Below are positions 51,877 to 60,561 of a DNA stretch of 64,000 nt, piece after piece. The translations under genes were made by a program, and so were the position numbers. The notes below the pieces were generated by a model that was not told where the DNA came from, searched no databases, and saw nothing but the letters and a program-made list of their open reading frames with translations. The DNA is from Nitrospirota bacterium (lineage in GTDB: Bacteria; Nitrospirota; Thermodesulfovibrionia; Thermodesulfovibrionales; Dissulfurispiraceae). Within the stretch, counting starts at the first letter, position 1. Every line of letters begins with the position of its first letter. The DNA is taken from assembly GCA_040752355.1 (NCBI GenBank), contig JBFMHE010000005.1, forward strand, positions 1 through 64,000. The letters run 5' to 3'.

Positions 51877-52731
51877 ATGCATCTGCCCGAGTGGATCAGA
51901 ACAAAAACGACGGGGCTCCACGCCACCAGGCATGTCCTCAGAAACCACCGGCTCACCACGGTCTGCGAGGAGGCGCGCTGCCCGAACAGGGGCGTCTGCT
52001 TCTCGAAGCCGACCGCCACCTTCATGATTCTCGGGGACCGCTGCACCAGGAGCTGCGCCTTCTGTTCGGTACAGGAAGGGAGCGCAGCGTCAGGAGGGCC
52101 GGCAGAGGTCGATGCGGACGAGCCCGGACGGGTTGCTGCTGCCGCAGCCGAGCTCGGCTTGCGCTATGTGGTAGTCACCTCCGTGACGCGCGATGACCTT
52201 TCCGACGGCGGCGCAGCGCAGTTTGCGGCGACGATCAGGGAGGTGAGGGGGCTGCTCCCCGATGCAAAGGTCGAGGTGCTCACGCCTGACTTCAAGGGAG
52301 ACCGGGAGGCCCTTGCCGTCGTGCTCGCCGCGAGACCCGATGTATTCAACCACAATGTCGAGACCGTGCCGAGGCTGTATCCCACGGTGCGGCCCCAGGC
52401 CGAATATCGGCGGTCGCTCGAGGCGCTGCGGAGCGCAAAGGAGATCGCGCCGGACATCATGACCAAATCAGGGCTGATGGTCGGCCTCGGCGAGACCATG
52501 GATGAGGTGCTCGCGCTCTTCGGCGACCTGAGGGCAGCGGGCTGCGATATCCTCACGGTGGGGCAGTATCTGAGGCCTGCAAAAAAGAATCTTCCTGTAG
52601 TAGAATACGTAAGGCCGGAGACCTTCGAGCTGCTCCGGCAGCGGGCGCTCGGCCTCGGCTTCGCATTCGTCGCCTCGGGTCCGCTGGTGCGGAGCTCGAT
52701 GAATGCAGAAGAAATGTACGGTAGCCCATAG
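51877..52731 (+). CDS. lipA: lipoyl synthase
   Basis: 284 residues. The auxiliary cluster motif is [12 protein letters not shown]; the radical SAM motif is [44 protein letters not shown] and the C-terminal SAM-cluster motif [10 protein letters not shown] are all present. LipA inserts two sulfurs into protein-bound octanoate. TAGGAG lies 5 nt before the ATG. The stop lies inside the first units of a period-7 array. Confidence 0.96.
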   Translation: MHLPEWIRTKTTGLHATRHVLRNHRLTTVCEEARCPNRGVCFSKPTATFMILGDRCTRSCAFCSVQEGSAASGGPAEVDADEPGRVAAAAAELGLRYVVVTSVTRDDLSDGGAAQFAATIREVRGLLPDAKVEVLTPDFKGDREALAVVLAARPDVFNHNVETVPRLYPTVRPQAEYRRSLEALRSAKEIAPDIMTKSGLMVGLGETMDEVLALFGDLRAAGCDILTVGQYLRPAKKNLPVVEYVRPETFELLRQRALGLGFAFVASGPLVRSSMNAEEMYGSP

Positions 52732-52877
52732 CCTTCAGCTCTCCGCTCACGGCAAAAGCAAACAGCTCACGGCTCAGAGGGTACATAGTTATTGCAGAGT
52801 GCTTTTTTAGTAACTTATTAGTCCTGGTGTTTATCTTTAGCTTTGCTGTGAGCTGTCAGCTATGAGCTGAGGGCTAG
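52722..52877 (+). repeat. paired heptamer repeat arrays
   Basis: Eight 7-bp units (52722-52777: TAGCCCA, TAGCCTT, CAGCTCT and so on) overlap the lipA stop. Six more (52836-52877: TTTAGCT, TTGCTGT, GAGCTGT, CAGCTAT, GAGCTGA, GGGCTAG) precede the aminotransferase ribosome site. The two halves are largely complementary and could fold into one long hairpin around a T-rich centre. Confidence 0.75.
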
Positions 52878-52894
52878 ATCAGGAGGAGCTTCGG

Positions 52895-54073
52895 ATGTTC
52901 GAGTTCAACAGGATCAAGCGGCTTCCGCCCTATGTGTTCGCCATCGTCAACACCCTCAAGATGGATTACCGCAGGAAGGGCGAGGACATCATCGACCTCG
53001 GGATGGGCAATCCCGACATGCCGACGCCGAGGCATATCGTCGACAAGCTCTGCGAAGCCTCCAATAACCCGAAAAACCACCGCTATTCGGCCTCGAAGGG
53101 CATCACGCAGCTCCGCTGCGCCATCTCGGAATGGTACAAGCGGCGGTTCGATGTCGATATCGACCCCGAATCGGAAGCGGTGGTGACCATAGGCTCCAAA
53201 GAGGGGCTTTCGCATCTCGCCCTCGCCACGATTCAGCCCGGCGATGTGGTGATGACGCCGACGCCCGCCTATCCCATCCATCCCTACAGCGTCATCATCG
53301 CCGGCGGGGAGATTATCACTGTGCCTATCGGACCGGGATACGACTTTTTCGAGGAGCTCGAAAAGACGCTCAAGAAGACCTGGCCGCGTCCCAAGATGCT
53401 GATCCTGAACTTCCCGCACAACCCGACGACGACCGTTGTCGAAGGACTCGATTTCTACACGAAGGTGGTGGACTTCGCCAGGGAGAACAACATCATCGTG
53501 ATCCAGGATTTCGCTTATGCCGACCTGGTCTTCGATGACTACACCGCGCCGAGCATCCTCCAGGCGCCGGGTGCGAAGGAGGTGGCGGTCGAGTTTTTTT
53601 CGCTCACCAAGAGCTACTCCATGGCGGGCTGGCGGGTCGGGTTCTGCTGCGGCAGCAGAGAGGTAGTGGCTGCTCTCATAAAAATCAAGAGCTATCTCGA
53701 TTACGGGATGTTCCAGCCCATACAGATCGCGAGCATCGTCGCGCTGCGGGGGCCGCAGGACTGCGTTGCGGACATCCGCACGGTCTACCAGTCGCGCAGG
53801 AACGCGCTCATCAAAGGGCTGAAGAGCGCCGGATGGCAGGTGGAACCGCCGAAAGCGACCATGTTCGTCTGGGCCGGGATCCCGGAGCCGTTCAGGAAGA
53901 TGGGCTCCCTCGAATTCTGCAAATACCTGATCACCGAAGGCAAGGTGGCGGTATCTCCCGGCATCGGCTTCGGCGAGGGCGGCGATCACTATGTCCGCTT
54001 CGCTCTCGTCGAGAACGAGCATCGTATTCGTCAGGCGACGGCAGGAATAAAAAAAGCGCTCAATAAGGGGTAA
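52895..54073 (+). CDS. class I/II PLP aminotransferase (AlaC/DapL-like)
   Basis: 392 residues, normal length. [11 protein letters not shown] is near residue 30, [13 protein letters not shown] follows, and NFPHNPTT carries the PLP-ring Asn. The Schiff-base Lys is in [15 protein letters not shown], and a C-terminal Arg is in VRFALVEN. It fits the alanine/glutamate-pyruvate or LL-diaminopimelate aminotransferase group; AlaC-like is the closer guess. AGGAGGAG precedes the ATG. It begins the long biosynthetic run, and hom starts 11 bp later. Confidence 0.85.
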   Translation: MFEFNRIKRLPPYVFAIVNTLKMDYRRKGEDIIDLGMGNPDMPTPRHIVDKLCEASNNPKNHRYSASKGITQLRCAISEWYKRRFDVDIDPESEAVVTIGSKEGLSHLALATIQPGDVVMTPTPAYPIHPYSVIIAGGEIITVPIGPGYDFFEELEKTLKKTWPRPKMLILNFPHNPTTTVVEGLDFYTKVVDFARENNIIVIQDFAYADLVFDDYTAPSILQAPGAKEVAVEFFSLTKSYSMAGWRVGFCCGSREVVAALIKIKSYLDYGMFQPIQIASIVALRGPQDCVADIRTVYQSRRNALIKGLKSAGWQVEPPKATMFVWAGIPEPFRKMGSLEFCKYLITEGKVAVSPGIGFGEGGDHYVRFALVENEHRIRQATAGIKKALNKG

Positions 54074-54084
54074 TCGCAGCGGTT

Positions 54085-55404
54085 ATGAAAAAGGACAGCA
54101 TATCGGTTGGCATCATCGGCTTCGGGACGGTCGGCTCAGGGACTGCACGGATACTGCTTGAGAACAGGAGCCTTCTGCGGGAACGGACCGGCTTCGACAT
54201 CGTGCTCAAGCGCATCGCCGATCTCGATGTCACGAAGGACAGGGGATTCGCCGTGCCTGAAGGGGTGCTGACGACCGATGCCCGGTCGCTCCTCACCGAT
54301 CCCGACATCGATATCGTCGTGGAGCTCATCGGCGGCATCCGGCCGGCAAAGGACCTCATCCTCGAAGCGCTGCGCAACAGGAAGCATGTGGTTACGGCGA
54401 ACAAGGCGCTGCTCGCCACCGAGGGCAACGAGCTCTTTGCGGAAGCGGCGAAGGCGGGTGTCGAGATCGGCTTCGAAGCGTCGGTGGCGGGCGGCATCCC
54501 GATCATCAAGGTGCTGCGCGAGGGGCTCGTCGCCAATAATGTCGTCGCGGTCTACGGCATCATCAACGGGACCTGCAACTATATCCTTACGAAGATGACC
54601 GAGGAGAAGGTCGAGTTTTCAACGACCCTGCAGGAGGCCCAGCGGCTCGGCTATGCCGAGGCCGATCCGACCTTCGACATCGAGGGGATCGACTCCGCGC
54701 ATAAGCTGACCATCCTCGCCTCGATCGCCTACGGCATCCCGCTTTCCTACGGGAGCGTCTATAAAGAGGGGATTACGAAGATAACCGCCCAGGATATCGA
54801 GTTCGCTTCCGAGCTCGGCTATAAGGTGAAGCTCCTCGCCATTACCAAGGCGTCGAACGGCGAGGTCGAGATGCGGGTGCACCCCACCATGGTGCCGAAC
54901 GAGTACCTGATCTCGAAGGTCGACGGCGTCTTCAACGCGGTCTATGTCGAGGGCGACGCCGTCGGCTCGACGCTCTACTACGGCAGGGGCGCGGGCGATC
55001 TGCCGACCGGCAGTGCGGTGGTCGCGGATATCGTCGATATCGGAAGGAATATCCTCCGCGGCGGCGTAATGAGAGTCCCCGGCATATCCGGAGCTGGAGT
55101 CCAGGGTTCAGGGCCGAAGCGCATCAGGAAGATGGAGGATATCGAGAGCATGTACTACTTCCGCTTCTCCGCCCTGGACGAGCCCGGCGTCCTCTCGAAG
55201 ATATCGGGCATCCTCGGGAACAACAATATCAGCATCGCCTCGGTGATCCAGAAAGGCAGGCGGGTCGGCAGAGCGGTCCCGCTGGTCGTCCTCTCCCACC
55301 GCGCCCGCGAGCGGGATGTCGTCAGCGCGCTCAGAGAGATCGACGCCCTGCCGGTGGTGACCGAAAAGACACTCTATATAAGGGTCGAGGGCAAAGAGGA
55401 ATAG
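54085..55404 (+). CDS. hom: homoserine dehydrogenase
   Basis: 439 residues. The NAD(P) site is VGIIGFGTVGSGTARILLEN, followed by VTANKALLA. The catalytic domain has NGTCNYILTKM and YAEADPTFDIEGIDSAHKL. A C-terminal ACT domain (FRFSALDEPGVLSKISGILG) suggests threonine feedback. It reduces aspartate semialdehyde to homoserine for threonine and methionine. TusA-like follows after 28 bp. Confidence 0.95.
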   Translation: MKKDSISVGIIGFGTVGSGTARILLENRSLLRERTGFDIVLKRIADLDVTKDRGFAVPEGVLTTDARSLLTDPDIDIVVELIGGIRPAKDLILEALRNRKHVVTANKALLATEGNELFAEAAKAGVEIGFEASVAGGIPIIKVLREGLVANNVVAVYGIINGTCNYILTKMTEEKVEFSTTLQEAQRLGYAEADPTFDIEGIDSAHKLTILASIAYGIPLSYGSVYKEGITKITAQDIEFASELGYKVKLLAITKASNGEVEMRVHPTMVPNEYLISKVDGVFNAVYVEGDAVGSTLYYGRGAGDLPTGSAVVADIVDIGRNILRGGVMRVPGISGAGVQGSGPKRIRKMEDIESMYYFRFSALDEPGVLSKISGILGNNNISIASVIQKGRRVGRAVPLVVLSHRARERDVVSALREIDALPVVTEKTLYIRVEGKEE

Positions 55405-55432
55405 CGGCGGCTGTCAGCTGCTGGCCAACGAT

Positions 55433-55678
55433 ATGGAAGGGATGAAGATAGATAGGCGCATCGATATAAGGGGATTGGTCTGTCCGTATACCTTTGTCAA
55501 GGCCAAGCTCGCCATCGAGGAGATGAATGCAGGGGAGGTCCTCGAGATCCTCCTCGACTACGAGGAGGCGTCCCGGAGCATCCCCCAATCGATGGAGATC
55601 CACGGGCACACGGTGCTGGGAGTGAGCAAGGTAAACGATACCAGCTGGGTGGTAGTGATACGAAAAGAGAGGGACTAG
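55433..55678 (+). CDS. TusA-family sulfur-carrier protein
   Basis: 81 residues. The TusA fold starts IDRRIDIRGLVCPYTFVKAK and ends in a VVVIRKERD strand. The sulfur-accepting Cys is present, but the usual CPxP reads CPYT. TusA-like proteins relay persulfide sulfur to other carriers; here the next genes are a MoeB-like activator, a JAMM protease and a ThiS-like carrier. Two starts are possible (ATG 55433 or 55442). The MoeB-like gene begins 4 bp after its stop. Confidence 0.82.
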   Translation: MEGMKIDRRIDIRGLVCPYTFVKAKLAIEEMNAGEVLEILLDYEEASRSIPQSMEIHGHTVLGVSKVNDTSWVVVIRKERD

Positions 55679-55682
55679 GGGA

Positions 55683-56492
55683 ATGAGCGCTTTCGATTTC
55701 AGTGACGATCAGCTGCAGCGGTACAGCCGCCATATCATCCTTCCCGAGGTGGGCGGCAAGGGGCAGAAGAAGCTCCTCGGGGCAAAGGTCTTCATCGTCG
55801 GCGCCGGGGGGCTCGGCTGCCCGGTGGGGTATTATCTCGCTGCTGCCGGGGTGGGCACCATCGCGATGATCGACAACGATACCGTCGAGCTGAGCAACCT
55901 CCAGCGGCAGATCGCCCATAGCACGAAGACGGTGGGCGCCTTCAAGGTGGATTCCGCCAAGGCGACCTTCGAGACCCTCAATCCCGATGTCACGGTGGTG
56001 GGCATCAAGGAGCGCATCTCGAGAGACAACATCATGGACCTGATCAGGGACTGCGATGTCGTGGTGGACGGGAGCGACAACTTCCCGACGCGCTACCTGG
56101 TGAACGACGCCTGCGTGCTCTCCCGGAAGCCGCTCGTGAGCGGCGCGATCCTGCGGTTCGAGGGACAGGTGACCACGATCATGCCCGGCAAGGGCCACTG
56201 CTACCGCTGCCTCTTCGAGGATATGCCGCCTGCGGGGCTCGTGCCCTCGTGCCAGGAGGCCGGCGTCATCGGCGCCATCACCGGCGTGGTCGGCTCGCTC
56301 CAGGCGATCGAGGTGATCAAGGTGCTCCTCGGCAAGGGCGAGGCGCTGACGAACGCCCTCCTGATCTACGATGCCCTGAAGGCGACCTTCCGGCGCGTCA
56401 GGGTCCCCAAGAACCCCGACTGCCGCGTCTGCGGCGAGCACCCGACCATCACCGAGCTCCAGGACTACGAGGGCGGGTATTGCAGGCTTTAG
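55683..56492 (+). CDS. MoeB/ThiF/HesA-family E1-like adenylyltransferase
   Basis: 269 residues. The N-terminal RYSRHIILPEVG is followed by the nucleotide loop VGAGGLGCPVGYYLAAAG and IDNDTVELSNLQRQI. VVDGSDNFPTRYLVND and the zinc cysteines (CYRCLF and CRVCGEHP) complete the fold. There is no rhodanese domain, so sulfur must come from another protein such as the adjacent TusA. It should adenylate the C-terminal glycine of the ThiS-like protein at 58644. Structured repeat C begins at its stop codon. Confidence 0.9.
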   Translation: MSAFDFSDDQLQRYSRHIILPEVGGKGQKKLLGAKVFIVGAGGLGCPVGYYLAAAGVGTIAMIDNDTVELSNLQRQIAHSTKTVGAFKVDSAKATFETLNPDVTVVGIKERISRDNIMDLIRDCDVVVDGSDNFPTRYLVNDACVLSRKPLVSGAILRFEGQVTTIMPGKGHCYRCLFEDMPPAGLVPSCQEAGVIGAITGVVGSLQAIEVIKVLLGKGEALTNALLIYDALKATFRRVRVPKNPDCRVCGEHPTITELQDYEGGYCRL

Positions 56493-56668
56493 TCCGTGCA
56501 CGCAAGGCACATCTACTGCGATCGGCTGCAGGGTTCCCGTGCTTCGTTGTCAGGGGAGCATAGTCCTCGACGTAGCGCTGCTACGCCTCCGGGCTCTTCT
56601 CCCCCTCCGCCTCGCACAGAAAGCCCTTCGCTCGATCTCGTGACGATGCGCCTTGCGTGCACGGACTA
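56490..56668 (+). repeat. structured repeat element, copy C
   Basis: The outer 19-bp arms 56490-56508 and 56650-56668 are perfectly complementary and unrelated in sequence to the arms of copies A and B. Inside, CTCGA-CGTAGC-GCT-GCTACG-C-CTCCGGG (56567-56593) keeps the hairpin layout with new stem bases. It fills the gap between the MoeB-like and JAMM genes; the left arm starts on the MoeB stop. Confidence 0.7.
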
Positions 56669-56681
56669 GTCTCATCCTATG

Positions 56682-56710
56682 AGGACAGGCTGCGCTCTTA
56701 CGTCTATTAT
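56682..56710 (+). promoter_or_regulatory. promoter next to the JAMM gene start
   Basis: AGGACA (56682-56687), a 17-nt spacer and TATTAT (56705-56710) stand 10 nt before the ATG at 56721. No ribosome site is seen, so the leader would be only a few bases. Confidence 0.45.
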
Positions 56711-56720
56711 TCAGGCTATT

Positions 56721-57122
56721 ATGGATCGGTTGATAATTCCCCGGCATATTTTCGACGGCATGGTCGCCCACTGCAGGGCGGGGCTGCCGGATGAGGCGTG
56801 CGGCATTCTCGCGGGTACGGGAAGTGAAGTCGCCGTACTCTATACGATGACCAATGCCGACCCCTCGCCGGTGAGCTACCTGATGGAGCCGGGGGAGCAG
56901 CTCACCGCATTCCGGGATATGCGGGAAAAGGGTATGCAGATGCTCGCCGTTTTCCATTCCCACCCTCAATCGCCGGCCTACCCCTCGGCAAAAGACCAGA
57001 GCCTCGCCTTCTACGAGGACTCCCTCTATGTCATCGTGGGCCTGGCTGAAGGAGAGCCGGTGGTGAAGGCCTTTTCCCTGCGCGGCGGCGAGGTGGCCGA
57101 GACCCCCCTGGTCGTCAGGTAG
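56721..57122 (+). CDS. JAMM/Mov34 (M67) metalloprotease, Mec/HcyD-like
   Basis: 133 residues. The zinc motif is complete: Glu in PDEACGILAG, then HSHPQSPAYPSAKD (H-x-H-x7-S-x2-D). Bacterial relatives (Mec, HcyD) trim residues or release an amino acid from the C-terminus of ThiS/MoaD-type carriers. The ThiS-like protein nearby ends GGSSV and needs exactly such trimming. The gene sits between the E1-like gene and thrC, with its own promoter. Confidence 0.85.
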   Translation: MDRLIIPRHIFDGMVAHCRAGLPDEACGILAGTGSEVAVLYTMTNADPSPVSYLMEPGEQLTAFRDMREKGMQMLAVFHSHPQSPAYPSAKDQSLAFYEDSLYVIVGLAEGEPVVKAFSLRGGEVAETPLVVR

Positions 57123-57304
57123 GAGCAGGACGGTTTCCGTTGTATTCACTCGCCTTTCCGTCCCGGTGCGCCGGCAGTTCCCCTCTCCGTCTTGCCTCCT
57201 GTGTAATGCTTTGATTTTATTCCGGTCTTGAAGTAAAATAAAGTTTCATTTTCTTGCAGGCGCTCAGGGGAGATTTTCAGAAACGAGGGTGAGGAGGAGG
57301 CCTT

Positions 57305-58543
57305 ATGGGGTATGTACGCGGTCTTAAATGCAGGGAGTGCGGCAGGGAGTACCCGGTCGATCCCATATATGTGTGCGAGTTCTGCTTCGGTCCTTTGGAG
57401 GTCAGCTACGACTATGCGGCGATAAAGAGGGTGTTGACGAGAGAGGCTATCGAGGAGCGGGAAACGAATCTCTGGCGCTATAAAGAGCTGCTTCCCATAG
57501 ACGGAGAGCCCCGGGCAGGCCTGAAGTCGGGATTCACTCCCCTGGTCAAGGCCGATAATCTCGGACGCGAGCTCGGCGTCAAGGAGCTCTACATAAAAGA
57601 CGATACCGTCGTCCATCCGACGTTGTCCTTTAAAGACAGGGTCGTGGCAGTGGCGCTGACCAAGGCAAAGGAGTTCGGGTTCGATACGGTCGCCTGCGCC
57701 TCGACGGGCAATCTCGCGCACTCGGTCTCTGCCCACGGCGCGAAGGCGGGGTTCAAGCGTTTTGTCTTCATCCCCGCCACGCTCGAGCCGAGCAAGATCG
57801 TGGCGTCGCTCGTCTACGAGCCGAACCTCGTCGCGGTCGACGGCAACTACGATGAGGTGAACAGGCTCTGCAGCGAGATCGCGAACAAGTACCGCTGGGC
57901 CTTCGTCAACATCAACATACGGCCCTTTTACGCAGAAGGTTCGAAGACGCAGGGCTTCGAGATCGTGGAGCAGCTGGGCTGGAGGGTCCCTGATACGGTC
58001 GTCGTGCCGTGCGCCAGCGGCTCGCTGCTGACGAAGATATGGAAATCTTTCAAGGAGCTCAAGGAGGTGGGGATCGTAGGGGAAGTGGGGACGAAGGTCT
58101 TTGCCGCCCAGGCGACAGGCTGCTCGCCGATCACGACCGCCATAAAGCAGGGCGCCGATGTCGTCAAACCGGTAAAGCCCGATACCGTGGCAAAGTCCCT
58201 CGCCATCGGCAATCCCGCCGACGGTTTTTATGCGAGCCAGATCGTGAAGGAGACGGGCGGGGGCGGCGAGGATGTTTCGGACCGCGAGATCATCGAGGCG
58301 ATAAAGCTGCTCGCGCGCACCGAGGGTATCTTTGCCGAGACCGCGGGCGGGGTTACCGTCGCCGCGGCGCGGAAGCTGATCGAGCAGGGAAAGATCGACA
58401 GGAACGGAACGACGGTCATCTGCGTCACCGGCAACGGGCTGAAGACGCAGGAGGCCCTTACCGGCCATACGGCGGCGGTCCATCACATAAAACCGAATTT
58501 AGGCGCCTTCGAAGAGGTGCTGGAAAAGATAAGTAAGAAGTAA
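57305..58543 (+). CDS. thrC: threonine synthase
   Basis: 412 residues. An N-terminal zinc-ribbon-like CRECGREYPVDPIYVCEFCF precedes the PLP fold. The PLP Lys is in HPTLSFKDRVVAVAL, with ASTGNLAHSVSAHGAKAG and the phosphate-binding GVTVAAARKL region. It turns O-phosphohomoserine into threonine. The next gene encodes the ThiS-like carrier, so the enzyme or its substrate may also serve sulfur transfer, but the sequence looks like ordinary ThrC. GAGGAGG precedes the ATG. Confidence 0.93.
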   Translation: MGYVRGLKCRECGREYPVDPIYVCEFCFGPLEVSYDYAAIKRVLTREAIEERETNLWRYKELLPIDGEPRAGLKSGFTPLVKADNLGRELGVKELYIKDDTVVHPTLSFKDRVVAVALTKAKEFGFDTVACASTGNLAHSVSAHGAKAGFKRFVFIPATLEPSKIVASLVYEPNLVAVDGNYDEVNRLCSEIANKYRWAFVNINIRPFYAEGSKTQGFEIVEQLGWRVPDTVVVPCASGSLLTKIWKSFKELKEVGIVGEVGTKVFAAQATGCSPITTAIKQGADVVKPVKPDTVAKSLAIGNPADGFYASQIVKETGGGGEDVSDREIIEAIKLLARTEGIFAETAGGVTVAAARKLIEQGKIDRNGTTVICVTGNGLKTQEALTGHTAAVHHIKPNLGAFEEVLEKISKK

Positions 58544-58627
58544 GAGGAAGGGGGAGCTTAGGGGAGTTCTTTTATTCTGGCTCCTGTTTTTACTTCCTAC
58601 TTTTCACTTCTTACTTCTCACTTGAAT
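58528..58627 (+). repeat. paired heptamer repeat arrays
   Basis: Left units GATAAGT, AAGAAGT, AAGAGGA (58528-58548) overlap the thrC stop. Right units GTTTTTA, CTTCCTA, CTTTTCA, CTTCTTA, CTTCTCA, CTTGAAT (58586-58627) precede the ThiS-like gene. The halves are complementary, so the transcript could form a hairpin. Confidence 0.7.
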
Positions 58628-58643
58628 AAGAGGAGGTGAGCAT

Positions 58644-58925
58644 ATGGCGGTAAAGGTGAGGATTCCTACCCCTCTCCAGAAGCTGACGCAGGGCAAGGAG
58701 GAGGTCGAGGGCAGGGTCGGCTCGGTTATCGAGCTGATCAACGACCTCGAGACGAAGTATCCCGGTATTGCCGAGAGGATATCCGAAGGCGGCAAGGTCA
58801 GGCGCTTCGTGAATATCTACGTGAACGAAGAGGATATACGCTTTCTGCAGGCTGAGCAGACCCCGGTGAAGGATGGAGACGAGGTCTCGATAGTCCCTGC
58901 GATAGCGGGCGGGAGCAGTGTGTAG
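58644..58925 (+). CDS. ThiS/MoaD-family ubiquitin-like sulfur carrier with extra C-terminal residues
   Basis: 93 residues of beta-grasp type (VKVRIPTPLQKLT, GSVIELINDLETKYPGI, NIYVNEEDIRFL, KDGDEVSIVPAIAGG). The conserved GG is not the end: SSV follows. Carriers of this kind (as in CysO/HcyS systems) must be cut to expose GG before adenylation and thiocarboxylate formation. The JAMM protease at 56721 and E1-like protein at 55683 supply these steps. It is the probable direct sulfur donor in the operon. GAGGAGGTG precedes the ATG. Confidence 0.88.
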   Translation: MAVKVRIPTPLQKLTQGKEEVEGRVGSVIELINDLETKYPGIAERISEGGKVRRFVNIYVNEEDIRFLQAEQTPVKDGDEVSIVPAIAGGSSV

Positions 58926-59006
58926 AGCATCGGACGTGGAGCGGTATCGCGTGCGCATCGCCGTCCGCGCCAACGCTCGACGATATACCATGAGAGAGGG
59001 GGCAGC

Positions 59007-59243
59007 ATGAAGAGGCGAGTTAAATTGACATTCCCGCAGCAGCTTATCAGAGAGCCGGTGATCTTCACCATGGCCAAGAAGTACGACGTGCTCCCTAACA
59101 TCAGGAGGGCGCGGGTAACGGATACCATGGGAGAGATGATCCTCGAGCTCGAGGGCTCCGAAGAGAATCTCGACAAGGGGGTGCAGTCCCTCAAGGACCA
59201 GGGTATCGAAGTGGAGCTCATCGAAGGAGATGTTGTCGAGTAG
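59007..59243 (+). CDS. NIL-domain protein
   Basis: 78 residues, a single NIL/ACT-like domain: RVKLTFPQQLIREPVIFTMA, then VLPNIRRARVTDTMGEMILE and LEGSEENLDKGVQSLKDQGI. NIL domains occur on methionine transporters and in a novel homocysteine-synthesis protein of methanogens and sulfate reducers, where ferredoxin domains are fused; these are absent here. It probably has a sensing or accessory role in sulfur amino acid synthesis. It lies between the ThiS-like gene and the mutase-like gene. Confidence 0.82.
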   Translation: MKRRVKLTFPQQLIREPVIFTMAKKYDVLPNIRRARVTDTMGEMILELEGSEENLDKGVQSLKDQGIEVELIEGDVVE

Positions 59244-59340
59244 ATCGCAGCCGCTCTCCGGAAGGGAGCGTACTGCAATCGCGGCGGCTGCCAGGGCCGA
59301 CGCCGAACGGAAGCGGTTCAGCGGGCAGAGAGGATAGCCT

Positions 59341-60561
59341 ATGAAATACATCGTACTGATCGGTGACGGGATGGCGGACCGGCCCCTGCAGGAGCTGGGC
59401 GGTCTGACCCCCCTCCAGAAGGCGGCGACGCCCCACATGGACCGGCTCGCCCGCGAGGGCGTCTTCGGCAGTGTGCATACCGTGCCGCGCGGCTTGCCGC
59501 CCGGCTCGGATGTGGCGAACCTCAGCATCCTCGGCTACGATCCCCGGCGGTATTACACCGGGAGAGCGCCGCTCGAGGCAGCGAGCATCGGCGTCGCACT
59601 CGACGATACCGATGTCGCCTATCGCTGCAACCTCGTGACCCTCGCATTCACGGGGAATGACGCCGATACCGCGATGGAGGACTACAGCAGCGGCCACATA
59701 ACGACCGAAGAGGCGCGGGTGCTGATCGAGGCGCTCAAGGCCGAGCTCGAGAGCGAGACTATCCGCTTCTATCCCGGCGTCAGCTACCGGCATCTCATGG
59801 TCTGGAAGAACGGCAGCGCCGATGTGGAGTGCACGCCGCCCCACGATATCCTCGGCAAGACTATCTCGGCGTATCTCCCCAAAGGAGCGGGCGACGGAGT
59901 GCTGCGGGATCTCATGCAGCGGTCGGTGTGCATCCTCGAGAGCCATCCGCTCTGCAAGGAGCGTGTTGCCAGGGGAAAGAGGCCGGCGAACAGCATCTGG
60001 CTCTGGGGGCAGGGACGGCGGCCGCAGCTGCCCACCTACAAAGAGAAATACAAGGTTACCGGCGCCCTCGTCTCGGCGGTGGACCTCACGAAAGGGCTCG
60101 GCATCTACGCAGGCTTCAGGGTGCTGAATGTGCCGGGCGCGACAGGATGGCTCGACACCAACTACGCGGGCAAGGTGGCCTACACGCTGGAGGCGCTGAA
60201 CGAGGTGGATTTCGTCTACCTGCATGTGGAAGCCCCCGACGAGGCGGGCCACTCCGGCGACGTGACAAATAAATTGACCGCCATAGAGGATTTCGATGCA
60301 AAGGTGGTCGGCCCGGTGATGCAAGGGCTGGCGGAGCGGTTCGGGGAGTACCGGGTGCTGCTGATGCCCGATCACCCGACGCCGATCGCGATCAGGACCC
60401 ACTCGGCCGATCCGGTGCCCTTCGTTATCTATGACAGCAGGAGCATAAGGAACAACGAGGGCGTCGGCTATGACGAAACGATTACGGAACGGCGCGATGC
60501 CGTCGTGATAGAGGAAGGACATACGTTGATGGATCATTTTATCAGGGAGGGGCAGCGGTAA
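59341..60561 (+). CDS. phosphoglycerate-mutase-like enzyme, candidate homoserine kinase
   Basis: 406 residues of the alkaline-phosphatase superfamily: [31 protein letters not shown] (nucleophile Ser), [17 protein letters not shown] and [20 protein letters not shown] supply the two metal sites. It is a member of the archaeal-type cofactor-independent mutase group. The branch found beside thrC, hom and lysC has been proposed to act as homoserine kinase. No ordinary ThrB is in this run, so it would fill the step between hom and thrC. lysC overlaps its stop by one base. Confidence 0.82.
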   Translation: MKYIVLIGDGMADRPLQELGGLTPLQKAATPHMDRLAREGVFGSVHTVPRGLPPGSDVANLSILGYDPRRYYTGRAPLEAASIGVALDDTDVAYRCNLVTLAFTGNDADTAMEDYSSGHITTEEARVLIEALKAELESETIRFYPGVSYRHLMVWKNGSADVECTPPHDILGKTISAYLPKGAGDGVLRDLMQRSVCILESHPLCKERVARGKRPANSIWLWGQGRRPQLPTYKEKYKVTGALVSAVDLTKGLGIYAGFRVLNVPGATGWLDTNYAGKVAYTLEALNEVDFVYLHVEAPDEAGHSGDVTNKLTAIEDFDAKVVGPVMQGLAERFGEYRVLLMPDHPTPIAIRTHSADPVPFVIYDSRSIRNNEGVGYDETITERRDAVVIEEGHTLMDHFIREGQR

